The notes beneath the pieces are model-generated. The model did no database searches. It was given only the letters and a program-made list of their open reading frames with translations, and was not told the DNA's origin. Below, in pieces: positions 33,542 to 44,853 of a DNA stretch of 64,000 bases; the stretch's first letter is position 1, and each line of letters starts with the position of its first letter. Origin of the DNA: Arthonia radiata (lineage: Eukaryota; Ascomycota; Arthoniomycetes; Arthoniales; Arthoniaceae); contig PSQN01000010.1 in the NCBI GenBank assembly GCA_002989075.1, forward strand, positions 62,001 through 126,000. Direction: 5' to 3'. Both the position numbers and the translations under genes were made by a program.

Positions 33542-34738
33542 ATGGCCTCAGAATCCCGTCAAGATAAATTCAAAACCTTGCAGCAGCAGATTAATGGTGC
33601 AGCGGCTTTCATTGCGATCACCACGCTCTTCGTCGGTATGAAGTTCGCAGCTCTTCGCATCCGCAAAGGCCACAACCGTAGCATTACAGCGGGGTGGGAC
33701 GAAGCTCTGATTGTGGCGTCGATGGTATTCTACGTGCCCAAGTGCGCCTTTGCTACTAGTAAAGTTGCTTTCCCTGTACAATCTGCGTATGTGGACCATG
33801 CTGAACACCATACGCTCGCAGTCAACGCCAAGGCGTACTTGGACTACTACGCTACCGACAGCGAAGACGCTGCGAAAGCGTATTATATCACAATCGCCAA
33901 GTCTTCTTATGTCGTAAGCGCACTCTATCCACTGGCATCCGCCCTACCAAAGCTTTCACTCTGTATGCTCTACCTTCGTATCTTCAATGTCCACCTGTGG
34001 GTCCGACGGATCACACACGGCATGATAGCATTTCTGGTCGCGAACGCAATCGCATGGCTGGTACCGAGCGTCGCTATCTGCCAGCCTATTTCGGCTTTAT
34101 GGAGCATACCTCAGGGCAAATGCCTCAACTACAACGTCTTCGGTACTTGGATCAGCCTGCCCAATATCGCGTCCGATTTTGTGCTATTACTCCTACCATT
34201 GAGACCTCTCTGGAACATGCAGATAAGGATCCCAAAGAAAATAGGCATTATTGTCACGTTTGCCGCTGGCAGTATTGGCATCATCGGAGCTTCTCTGCGA
34301 CTTAGCTTTTACGTCCACAGAACATGTGTCGACCGGCCCGGCGCGCATCAATCAATGAGTAAGATCACTGCAGCTATGTGTCTCTTCGCTGATAACTGAA
34401 CTAGTGTAGGGTCCATCGCCTACGACATGATTGTCACCTATCTCGAATGTGGCATGTACCTCATCGCAGCATGTCTGCCGTCCCTGCGTCCCATTGTTGT
34501 TGAGACGCACCGAATGTTGAGCAGCATCTTATCCTCCAACAAATACAAACGTCGATGCTCGCAGTGCGGCTGTCATGCGAGTCCATCAGCGGAGACTAGA
34601 CACAAGAGCCTAGCACAGCGGCAGATCAATATCAACATGACTGGGTTAGGAAATCTGGAGACGCTACGCCGCGCCGGTGAGGGTATTGGTGTAAGCAGAA
34701 CCGAACATGCAGAGCCTTGCTGTGCTTGTACCGCGTGA
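33542..34738 (+). CDS. Rhodopsin-domain integral membrane protein
   Basis: Two exons, 33542-34358 and 34410-34738 (381 residues). The 51-nt intron has donor GTAAGA and acceptor GTGTAG. Seven hydrophobic segments are visible, e.g. FIAITTLFVGMKFAALRI, SMVFYVPKCAFATS, PKLSLCMLYLRIF and IASDFVLLLLPL. The motif around PKLSLCMLYLRIF, ICQPISALW and KCLNYNVFG..WIS..NI.SDF is typical of the fungal rhodopsin-domain family (the so-called PTH11-like/rhodopsin_dom group), whose members are putative receptors. The cytosolic tail contains CSQCGCHAS and ends CCACTA, which may be palmitoylated; this is inference. No ligand can be suggested. Single copy in this window. Confidence 0.8.
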
Positions 34739-35389
34739 GTGAGAATTCGCGATATAGCGCTACATGCGCCAAAGGTCGACAGAAGGGTGTCGCTGGATGA
34801 TCAAACCACGGCTCATCGGATCATGCTTTGGGATGAAGGAATAAAATGTAGCTCCTCACCCTCCTTCTTCAAGCTGCTTTCTCTGGAAGTGACTCATCAG
34901 GAAATTAACAATAAAGTGGATGCTATTGATCTTCTAGAGGACATCCAAATACGAAACAAGAGCTTTTGTAATTGAACGAGGCTTATCAAGAATGACAGAA
35001 GCTTGAAGCGATGAGTGAGCTCCCAGCTTCTTGCTGTGCTTGATTTTGGCGGATAAGAACAGCACATTACGATGTTTAGAATCTATTCCTATTCCCTAGT
35101 CTCGCGTCTACGCCGGCGGAGCGGCGCTTGGAGGCAGGATTCACGTACCTATTCACGGCCGTTGCTCTGCTCTTCAGCCTGCTTCTTCACTCCGACAGAT
35201 TTTGCAATAAAGGAATGTCGCGCAGATCGCTTTGAATCTTCGAATTACAAGCTCGTGCGCCCATCGGATGTTGAGCTGTGCTTGATTTGGCAGAAATGGA
35301 CAGCACATTACGATATTCTTAATATATCCATACACACCGTTCTGGCAGCTACGCCAGCAGAATGGCGTCTATTCACAGAATCTGCAACC
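34739..35389. other. Convergent intergenic region between rhodopsin-domain gene and PRP28
   Basis: About 650 bases including the decayed PRP28-tail copy. A long plus-strand frame (35072-35632) runs antisense to PRP28 and is treated as a shadow. Confidence 0.5.
35033..35190. repeat. Decayed tandem copy of the PRP28 3' end
   Basis: About 158 bases repeat 35275-35431 with a period near 242 bp. Conserved blocks include GCTGTGCTTGATTT, CAGCACATTACGAT and CTGCTCTTCA. The partner covers the last codons and the 3' UTR of PRP28 (minus strand). The distal copy still reads as a similar charged tail (KKQAEEQSNGRE) followed by TAG, compared with KKEGEEQGKGRK in the gene. Confidence 0.75.
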
Positions 35390-37549
35390 CTATTTACGGC
35401 CCTTGCCCTGCTCTTCACCCTCCTTCTTCAAACCACCCTTTTGCTGGGCGGCAGGGTGCTTCTTCAGGTCCTCCGGGACCCTACTATTGCTACTTCGCTG
35501 AACCACGTTTTTAAGCTCGTAAAGCACATCCGCATCCTCATTACTCCAGAAGGAAACCGCGGTCCCGCTCTTGCCTGCTCTGCCGGTCCTTCCTATTCTG
35601 TGCAAGTAAGGCTCGATCGAGCTCGGAAGTGAAAAGTTGACAACCAAGGAAACCGCCTCCACGTCGATACCACGTGCAGCGAGGTCAGTCGCGACCAAAA
35701 TGTCTGTGCCGCCATTACGCAACGATGCTAGCGCCTTTTCACGCTGTTCCTGCGTCTTGCTGCCGTGCAGCGTCTCCGATGAGAAGCCCATGTTGCGAAT
35801 GTCGCGCGCCAGGGAGTCGCAGGCTCTCTTGACGTTGACAAAGACGATTACTGGTGGTGGGAACTGCTCGCGTTGGTTGAGAAGGTCTCTGAGTCGCGCC
35901 TTCCTCTTGTCTTCGGTGGGGACGTATTCGACTTGCTGCACGACCGTGTCCACACCCGTGTTAGCTTCACCTATCTGCACCACAGCTGGCCGACGCAGGA
36001 AGCCGCGAGCCACTCGCTCGACGGTGGAGGACATGGTGGCACTGTACATCATGGTCTGACGGTAGGCGTTGCTCATAGCGGTGGTCGCCTCGACATCGTC
36101 TGTGTCGGGCTTCTCATTTGTCGACGGTAGGGCGGCGAGGATCTTTTCGAGGGGTTCGGTGAAGCCCATGTCGATCATGCGGTCGGCTTCATCAAGGACG
36201 ACGTAGGAAGTGGACAAGAGGACGAGCAGGCGACGTTCGATGCAGTCGACAAGACGGCCTGGTGTCGCGACGATAATCTCAGCGCCGTCTCGCATAGCCC
36301 ATACTTGCTCTTCGATGGCGCGACCACCAGTAATGGAGACGATGCTGTGACGGCCGGCTGCAAGCTTTTGTGTTTCGACGGTGATTTGCTGAGCCAGTTC
36401 ACGGGTTGGTGCAAGGATGATGGCGTATGGACCAGGGTTGTCGCGGCTGACTGGGGGTAACGATGAGATGTAATGGAGCAGTGGTAGAGCGAAGGACGCT
36501 GTTTTGCCGGAACCAGTCTCTGCCAGACCGATAACGTCGCGTCCGGACATGGCGATGGGTATGGCGGCGCGCTGAATGGGCGAGGGATCAGTATAGCCAA
36601 CAGTGCGCACGGTGTCGAGTAAATTCTGGGGTAGGCCAGTTTCAGTCCAGGTACGCGCTGGTGGCGGTAAATTGGAGCCTTTCGTCGAGATGTTGTACTC
36701 TGATAGCACTAGACGCCAGTCACGCGGCGTCATTTCGGAAAGCTTCTTGTCCGACCAGTGCTTCATATCGAGAGTGCGCTTAGCATTAGCTTCTTTACGC
36801 CGGTGCTCCATTTCAATCAGCTGTTGCGCTCGTACAGATCCGTTCTCAGCATCTCTCTCCGCGATGGCGCGGGCATAATCCTGCACTTTGCGGTCATCAG
36901 TGTCCAGTCCACCTGCGTGGCCGCGGCCAAACGTTGTTGTATCTAGTCGATTTTGATAAATAGGATTGTAATCCTGGCTGGTGTCTTCATCAGCAGCCCA
37001 GTCGAAGTTGAACTTCTTGTCTGTAGTCCGCTTTCGCTTCTTAGAGGCGCTGAAGGTACTAGTTGGCTGGTTACCTAGATATCGTTGCTTCACGTATTCA
37101 GCAACAGCCTCTTCCTCTGTCTGGCGCGGAAGTGGCTGCTTTCGGCTACGCGGGCCTGCTGCAGGTGGCGGAGGAGGCATTGGCTCCTTGTGGGAGCGCA
37201 TGGCTGCTGGGCCGGTTGGTGGGATTCCGCGGGCACCAACAGCACCTCCATAGTCTCTCTGCGGTCCGCGACCACCCTGATTAGTGTCACCTCGGCGATT
37301 TGAAAGCTTTGCGCGGTCTTTTTCGATCTGCTGTTGTTGCTGTAGTTGCTGTGATTCTTCCTTTACCCTCTTCTGCAATGCAAGCTCTTCACGCTGCTTT
37401 TTTGATAGGAACACAGGCTTCGCAGCGGCTTCATCGGCTTGCTGCTTCTTTTTTAGTATTTCTTCCAGGCTCATTGGGGTCCTTTTGGGTGGAGGCGGCG
37501 GGGGTGGAACAGCATCCACGCCAGGTGCTCTACTGTGTGATTCGGCCAT
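35390..37549 (-). CDS. PRP28: Prp28 DEAD-box ATP-dependent RNA helicase
   Basis: Single exon, 719 residues. Prp28 (U5-100K) displaces U1 from the 5' splice site so that U6 can take its place during spliceosome activation. The N-terminal 300 residues are basic and Pro/Gln-rich with KTPMSLEEILKKKQQ-like sequence (here RTPMSLEEILKKKQQ) typical of Prp28. The helicase core has the Q motif GYTDPSPIQRAAIP, Walker A AETGSGKTAS, PTRELAQQ, VLDEADRMIDMGF, the SATM motif, ATDLAARGIDV and HRIGRTGRAGKSG. All motifs are intact. The last residues KKEGEEQGKGRK are repeated in decayed form downstream. Order and length fit the family (yeast 588, metazoan about 820 residues). Confidence 0.95.
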   Translation of the reverse strand: MAESHSRAPGVDAVPPPPPPPKRTPMSLEEILKKKQQADEAAAKPVFLSKKQREELALQKRVKEESQQLQQQQQIEKDRAKLSNRRGDTNQGGRGPQRDYGGAVGARGIPPTGPAAMRSHKEPMPPPPPAAGPRSRKQPLPRQTEEEAVAEYVKQRYLGNQPTSTFSASKKRKRTTDKKFNFDWAADEDTSQDYNPIYQNRLDTTTFGRGHAGGLDTDDRKVQDYARAIAERDAENGSVRAQQLIEMEHRRKEANAKRTLDMKHWSDKKLSEMTPRDWRLVLSEYNISTKGSNLPPPARTWTETGLPQNLLDTVRTVGYTDPSPIQRAAIPIAMSGRDVIGLAETGSGKTASFALPLLHYISSLPPVSRDNPGPYAIILAPTRELAQQITVETQKLAAGRHSIVSITGGRAIEEQVWAMRDGAEIIVATPGRLVDCIERRLLVLLSTSYVVLDEADRMIDMGFTEPLEKILAALPSTNEKPDTDDVEATTAMSNAYRQTMMYSATMSSTVERVARGFLRRPAVVQIGEANTGVDTVVQQVEYVPTEDKRKARLRDLLNQREQFPPPVIVFVNVKRACDSLARDIRNMGFSSETLHGSKTQEQREKALASLRNGGTDILVATDLAARGIDVEAVSLVVNFSLPSSIEPYLHRIGRTGRAGKSGTAVSFWSNEDADVLYELKNVVQRSSNSRVPEDLKKHPAAQQKGGLKKEGEEQGKGRK

Positions 37550-38111
37550 ATTTGAGGACGCGCCGGAGAATCGTCACAGATTTGGCAGTTTTGAAGACGG
37601 AACCGCAGCTAGGGAACGCTGCAGCATATGCGAGGCCCTGGGGTAGGCATATGCCGTAGGGCTGATCACGTGACCTTCTGAGGAGAGCCTACAGATGTCA
37701 CAGATGTGCATCGCGATTTGACTTATTATGACCTTATGAATTACATACGAATTACATGGCAGTCATTGAAGCTTATGAGTTCAGGAGCGTACCACCAGTG
37801 CAGTTCCCAAGCCCTGGGCTCGTATTGCATGCTGCTTGAACGCAGCGTGAAAGCGCTCAATACACCGCGCTTACGCTATTACGGACTGCTCTCCTCTCCA
37901 AGATACTGACGTAAACACTCTAGTCAGGGGCCAGCGATTGTCATTCGGCGCTCGATGTTGCTTTCTTTCATTCGGCCTACGCTTAAGCCGAACACGATCC
38001 CCGTCTACCCCTTGGTGGCAGGGCCATCTGATAGCACAACGCTGATGAGAGAAACCACAGCGTCTACTGAATTGAGCGTAAATGGTTTGAGCACGACAGA
38101 CATAGCACCAA
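37550..38111. other. Intergenic region upstream of PRP28
   Basis: About 560 bases. It holds the PRP28 promoter and the 3' UTR of the mL59 gene. Short plus-strand frames are unsupported. Confidence 0.5.
37667..37672. promoter_or_regulatory. CACGTG site upstream of PRP28
   Basis: CACGTG core (context TGATCACGTGACC) 118 nt before the PRP28 start codon. Same motif as upstream of other genes here. Confidence 0.4.
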
Positions 38112-38690
38112 TCATTTGGGCCACTTCTTCCAGCCTCTACCGTGACCGCGCTGCTCGATGATTAGTATGAATACCTTGGAGCTCAGTATAGCATTCTCGC
38201 ATACCTGCTTCCACTCCTCAATCATCTGCGGCATCTCCATCATGGCCTTCCTCCGCTTCTCCAGCCTGCCCTTCAACGTTCGCTCCCAGATGTGACCCTT
38301 CACTCTCTTGCCCGCTCCGATGCCTTGTATTCTGTCTGCATGCTCTTCTCGTCTTCGCTGTCTTTCTTCTGTGAGCTTCGGCGAGTACGGTAACAGTTCC
38401 TCAACTCCATGTGATCGTGCCATTTTGACCATTTCAGCTTGCCGCCGTAAGGAATATATTGGTGGATGCCATCGACCGGTCGTCGGGTTTTTGTGTGGTA
38501 TGAATGGGTTAAGCTTGGTTCCTGGATCTTGAGATGTGCTTGCGCCGGAGTCTTCAGTGTCTATGGTGTCTGCGATTGAGGGACTCGACGCCGCCGCCAG
38601 TGCTCTTGGCGGGTTCACAGCGAAGAAGCGCTGGAGACGGATGGGGAGATTGCGCGCGAGATGAACATGCTCGAGCGCACTCGCTGCCAT
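38112..38690 (-). CDS. MRPL25: Mitochondrial large-subunit ribosomal protein mL59
   Basis: Two exons on the minus strand, 38205-38690 and 38112-38150 (174 residues). mL59 (yeast MrpL25) is a fungal-type structural protein of the mitochondrial 54S subunit. Family features are NLPIRLQRFFAVNPP, NPTTGRWHPPIYSLRRQ, HGVEELLPYSPK, GHIWERTLKGRLEKRRKAM and the C-terminal HGRGWKKWPK. The intron (38151-38204) has donor GTATGC and branch ACTAAT. It is 54 nt long and free of stops, so the unspliced frame reads through with 18 extra residues just before the conserved tail. The acceptor could also lie 3 nt upstream. The gene is divergent from the mannosidase gene, sharing a 301-bp promoter. Confidence 0.9.
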   Translation of the reverse strand: MAASALEHVHLARNLPIRLQRFFAVNPPRALAAASSPSIADTIDTEDSGASTSQDPGTKLNPFIPHKNPTTGRWHPPIYSLRRQAEMVKMARSHGVEELLPYSPKLTEERQRRREEHADRIQGIGAGKRVKGHIWERTLKGRLEKRRKAMMEMPQMIEEWKQVCENAILSSKVFILIIEQRGHGRGWKKWPK

Positions 38691-38991
38691 TTTTCGCGTA
38701 TGTGCTACTGGTGGTGATTTGGCTTGTAGACATTTCGCATTTTGAGATGTATGCCGTTGAAGTTTAGGAGAGGGTTAAAATGACTCTTTGGCCTCGTTCT
38801 CGTCTCGTCTTCTAATGGTCCGTGCGCTCCCGGACCACATTGTCTCACCCTCGCAATACCCAATCCTGAAACCTTCAGCTTGCAATTGCTGCTGACCAAC
38901 CGACTCTCTTGCTTTCAAACTTGCTGTCGACGACGAGAACACTCGTTTATCTCGTCTACGACTCAAGTCTCTTGCAAATGTCACCCAATTA

Positions 38992-41283
<2,292 letters not shown>

Positions 41284-42423
41284 TGACTATTCATGGTTTC
41301 TCACATTTATGAGCGTATATTCTTTTCCGGCAAGTATGAAGGAGGATTCACACCTACTAATGCCGTACTTCGTACGTGGCAGTCTCACGTGAGTCTGCTA
41401 CGAGCACTTGGGCATGGCGCTGATGAGGAGGACTGCATTGCATTGCTTGGCGTTGCTGTACAATATCGCATGTGGTCTATATTCATTGTCTACAAAAGCT
41501 GGATATTTTTAGTAGTCTCAACATGCTGCTACTACACATGGTTTGCAGACCACCTTTTCTATTTGTCTTCCAAGGATTCCGTTTTGAGGAAGCAACATGC
41601 AGTCCGAGACGCACATGTGTGTCGCAAGCCAAGGCTTGCAGTCTTAGGCTTCGCGGATTCATACCTCTATTATGCTTACGATGTGATGAGAAGTGCTCTA
41701 AGCATGCGAGTGCGTGAGCAACAGGTATCCAGATGATAGGCTCTCCTCTTCAGGCTTTTCCCAGCTCGAACCCTATACTGGTCTAGTATATGCGCTTACC
41801 TCAGCAGCGAACTGTCAGGACAGTTATCACTCCGAGCCATTCAAGCAAACGTATTGAACGATGGTTCTTACTTCACTTCCGTGCGAGTGAAAGAACATGA
41901 TTCGCTCCCACCTGAACGAGTACAACCACATCGCAACACTGTCTTACACGCAAGTGCCTCTACACTCAAGCGCCACACTAACGGATCCGCTTCTCAAAAG
42001 CTGCGCATTCACGCGCCCAACAATACGCTTAAAGAAGCGGCTAAAAATGATCCACCAGCTCCAGGTTGAGCTCGAACCCAGTCAAGCTGACCCATGTTTT
42101 GCCTACCACTACTCCGGCTCAAGGTTGGCCATCAACTCCGCGTCGCCTCGCAGTGAAGTGACCAGGCTCTCGGAGTAGGGAAGACAGTATCGATGCTGTA
42201 CATCATAATGAGGTAAGTATGTCTAAGCGCGAGTGAGTCAGACGACATCGACGCTTACATTCTCCCACTCTATTCCTCCAGAAATTCTCTCTTGTACCTC
42301 TCGAATCCAGCCCAAGTCGAGATTCGATAGTACATACAGCATCCGATCGAGTCGATCTTGATCAACAGCATATTCTAGGTCAAGCAATCGCCACGTGGGG
42401 ACGATCGCTTTCACTAGCCAATC
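41284..42423. other. Intergenic region and promoter of first F-box-like paralogue
   Basis: About 1.1 kb. A 147-codon frame begins shortly after the mannosidase stop (41293) without motif. A probable 5' UTR intron of the next gene lies at 42213-42281 (GTAAGT..CTCCAG); its start region is repeated before the paralogue. Confidence 0.5.
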
Positions 42424-43182
42424 ATGGCACTTGCGGCGCTACCATCGGAGCTGATTGACATTATTTGTATCTTCCTGCAAGAATACTCTCACCTTGCGAA
42501 CCTATGTCTTACGAGCAAACGCTTGTATCTTCAAGCACGTGCCAAAAGACGCGACTGTTTTCGGAACTACGCAATCACTTGGAATGCTGCACTGTCAGAC
42601 CTCACCACGAATCGGCCGTTTTTGCTGGAGCATTTACGTCAAGAATTGAAAGCCGCAAGTTGCACGTGTACCATTACAGCAAAGTACAGAGATGGAAACC
42701 AAATACTCTGGCTTACTCTCGCCTACGGTGATTGGATAAAGCTTGTGAGACGGTCGAAGCGTTCCCACGGCGATGGCCGTAGCCTCCTTATCTTGCGTCC
42801 GCCACCATTTTCGAAACTATGTTGTTACCGCTCACCCAACAAGAGATGGTGTTTTGTGGAGACATCAGGCGCAGTCGACGGGCAACAGGCCTGGTGGTGC
42901 AGCGAAGAGGTCCGGAGCCAGAAACCATGCAACAGCAAAGCCATGGGCTTTTTGGGCCACTGTGTCGTGGAAAGCTCGCCACTAAAGTCCGTATACGAGC
43001 CAACTTTCAACGAAAACGACGAACGGATGCGGTGTCTTAAAGATTATGTGCAATGGTTGGATGCTTGTGGCGAAGATGACGCAGATGGATTTTACGATGA
43101 TTGCGAAGATTGTTGGCATCCTGGGAGCTATGAATATGAGCAAGGCGTATCTAGGGAGGTACTTCAATACCGATATGACTAG
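42424..43182 (+). CDS. F-box-like protein, tandem paralogue 1
   Basis: Single coding exon, 252 residues. The N-terminus ALPSELIDIICIFLQEY..LANLCLTSKRLY fits an F-box: LPSELI start, then CLTSKRLY as the last helix. The rest is a variable region shared with the next gene (FLLEHLRQELKAA versus FLIEQLQKELKEA; QILWLTLAYGD versus QVLWLTITFSD; PNKRWCFVE versus KNKRFHMAE). It ends in an acidic, Tyr-rich tail. F-box proteins link substrates to SCF ubiquitin ligases; the substrate is unknown and the family looks lineage-specific. Confidence 0.75.
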   Translation: MALAALPSELIDIICIFLQEYSHLANLCLTSKRLYLQARAKRRDCFRNYAITWNAALSDLTTNRPFLLEHLRQELKAASCTCTITAKYRDGNQILWLTLAYGDWIKLVRRSKRSHGDGRSLLILRPPPFSKLCCYRSPNKRWCFVETSGAVDGQQAWWCSEEVRSQKPCNSKAMGFLGHCVVESSPLKSVYEPTFNENDERMRCLKDYVQWLDACGEDDADGFYDDCEDCWHPGSYEYEQGVSREVLQYRYD

Positions 43183-43541
43183 GGCTGGGGATTTGCTGTG
43201 ATCACAGGGTTTACAAGTGAAGTGTGTCCTCTACGCACGCATATTACGAGATTGACTTGGGTCACGATGGCAGATGTGGAAAAGGGTGGCCAAGTGGCAG
43301 TCGCGCAGACCCACAGCTCGATGCTGAGCGTCATCATGAGGTAAGTTCGTCTGAGCACAAGTGAGTCAAACATCATCCACGGGCAACCTCAAGCATTCTT
43401 CTTCTCGCCTAAGGCTTCTTCTTCATCCGTCTTAACTTTGATCCAGAAAGACCTTGATAACGAAACAGCCAACAGATCGACTTGCAACGGCAGCCTGCTG
43501 ATCAGCAAACCTGTGCGATCACCAACTTTGATGCGCCGACG
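43183..43541. other. Duplicated promoter of second F-box-like paralogue
   Basis: Contains a probable 5' UTR intron (43341-43446, GTAAGT..ATCCAG) whose start, CATCATGAGGTAAGT, matches the sequence before the first paralogue. The matching GTCTGAGC..AAGTGAGTCA block follows. Confidence 0.55.
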
Positions 43542-44267
43542 ATGGCTCTCGAACTACTACGGAAAGAGATTTTGGACATGATCAGTCTCGATCTCTTAGA
43601 CGACTTCTCCTACATCGTCAGCCTATGCCTCACAAGCAAACAGCTTTACACAAAGACTCATGATAGGCGACGTGAATTTGTTAGATCATACGCCATAGAA
43701 TGGGCTCCTTCATCTAAGCAGTCTACGACGTTCCTGATCGAGCAACTGCAAAAAGAGCTCAAAGAAGCTGGCCTCCAGTGCCGCATCGAAACAGCGCCCA
43801 TGTACAAGAAGCAGGTCCTGTGGCTCACCATCACCTTCAGCGATGTGGAAAAGCTCGTGGAGGCGTCTGCGCGTTCTTCCGACGACAGCATCTTCCTACT
43901 TCTCCTGCGAAACATTCACTGGAGTCGTGGCGAGTTTCAATGCTACAGCTCCAAAAACAAAAGGTTTCATATGGCCGAACCAAAAGATAGCATAGCTAAA
44001 ACAAGAGATGCGTCTGAAGTCAAGAGAGCCTGGTTGCGCGACGAAAAAGTGAGGACTCAGAAAGCGCCCGCTACCAAAAACATGGAGTTGATCGGTACCA
44101 TAAAGGTGAGCACCTCCAGCTTGAGACACCAAAATGAATTACCAGCCGAATCGCTGGAGCCCCATATGCAATCCTTTGCACATTATCTTCAGAGGTTGGA
44201 GGATGCTGAGAACTATTACGTGGATTACATGCCTATGGATTATGACGAGCTCTACTACGATGATTGA
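43542..44267 (+). CDS. F-box-like protein, tandem paralogue 2
   Basis: Single coding exon, 241 residues from the ATG at 43542. It resembles the preceding gene along its whole length. The F-box is more diverged (LLRKEILDMISLDLL and VSLCLTSKQLY) and the tail is again acidic and Tyr-rich (YVDYMPMDYDELYYDD). Upstream in-frame codons lack an ATG, so the start is well set. The two genes and their promoters form a tandem duplication with a period of about 1.1 kb. Both copies are open, so both are probably functional. Confidence 0.75.
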   Translation: MALELLRKEILDMISLDLLDDFSYIVSLCLTSKQLYTKTHDRRREFVRSYAIEWAPSSKQSTTFLIEQLQKELKEAGLQCRIETAPMYKKQVLWLTITFSDVEKLVEASARSSDDSIFLLLLRNIHWSRGEFQCYSSKNKRFHMAEPKDSIAKTRDASEVKRAWLRDEKVRTQKAPATKNMELIGTIKVSTSSLRHQNELPAESLEPHMQSFAHYLQRLEDAENYYVDYMPMDYDELYYDD

Positions 44268-44853
44268 GTGCCTACACGATATTCTGCACACAGACGCGGG
44301 GCTGTGCGCCACTTCGCATATTGTTCTCTCGTCTACGGCGATGAGAGCTCAGCCATAGCTGAAGGCATCGGATTTTGCGTGTCTGGGCAGGTTCGGGCGC
44401 AGGCACGCTTTGATACAAGATGCGCATGTGTCTTTAGAAGTGGAGCAAGTTTGGGCTCAGACAATGGTCCAAATCTATCAACTCATCAGCACCTCCCCAC
44501 TTTCATATCGGGCTACACACTCAGCTTCTCATTAACGCCTTGATAATTGTTCAGAAGGGAGGTATTTTCTAGGTGTTCTGTACCTGGAAGGTGGCTCCAC
44601 CTTTGGTGAAGTGATACCACCTCCACTTGGCAGCCTCAATTGTTCCCAGGGCAATAATCTCATTGCAACAACAGATCCACCTTTGACGAGCCCCGTTCAT
44701 TTCAAACGTCATAGGTCCCAGCCACACACTTTCCAAGAAAAGCTCCTCCCTCTCTCCCTCCATCCATCAACTCATTCATCAACGCTGACATCAATTCCAT
44801 ACATACGGTATCAACGTCTTCGCAACTACCTTCAGCATTAGCCAGTATCCAAG
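44268..44853. other. Intergenic region
   Basis: About 590 bases. The last 150 bases are C/T-rich, the likely leader of the next gene. Nothing else seen. Confidence 0.5.

Noticed and set aside
35072-35632. Plus-strand open frame of 186 codons
   Set aside because: Antisense to PRP28 over a third of its length and composed partly of the duplicated PRP28 tail; no motif of its own.
41293-41736. 147-codon frame right after the mannosidase stop
   Set aside because: No motif, unusual composition, and its position fits a 3' UTR; no splice link found.
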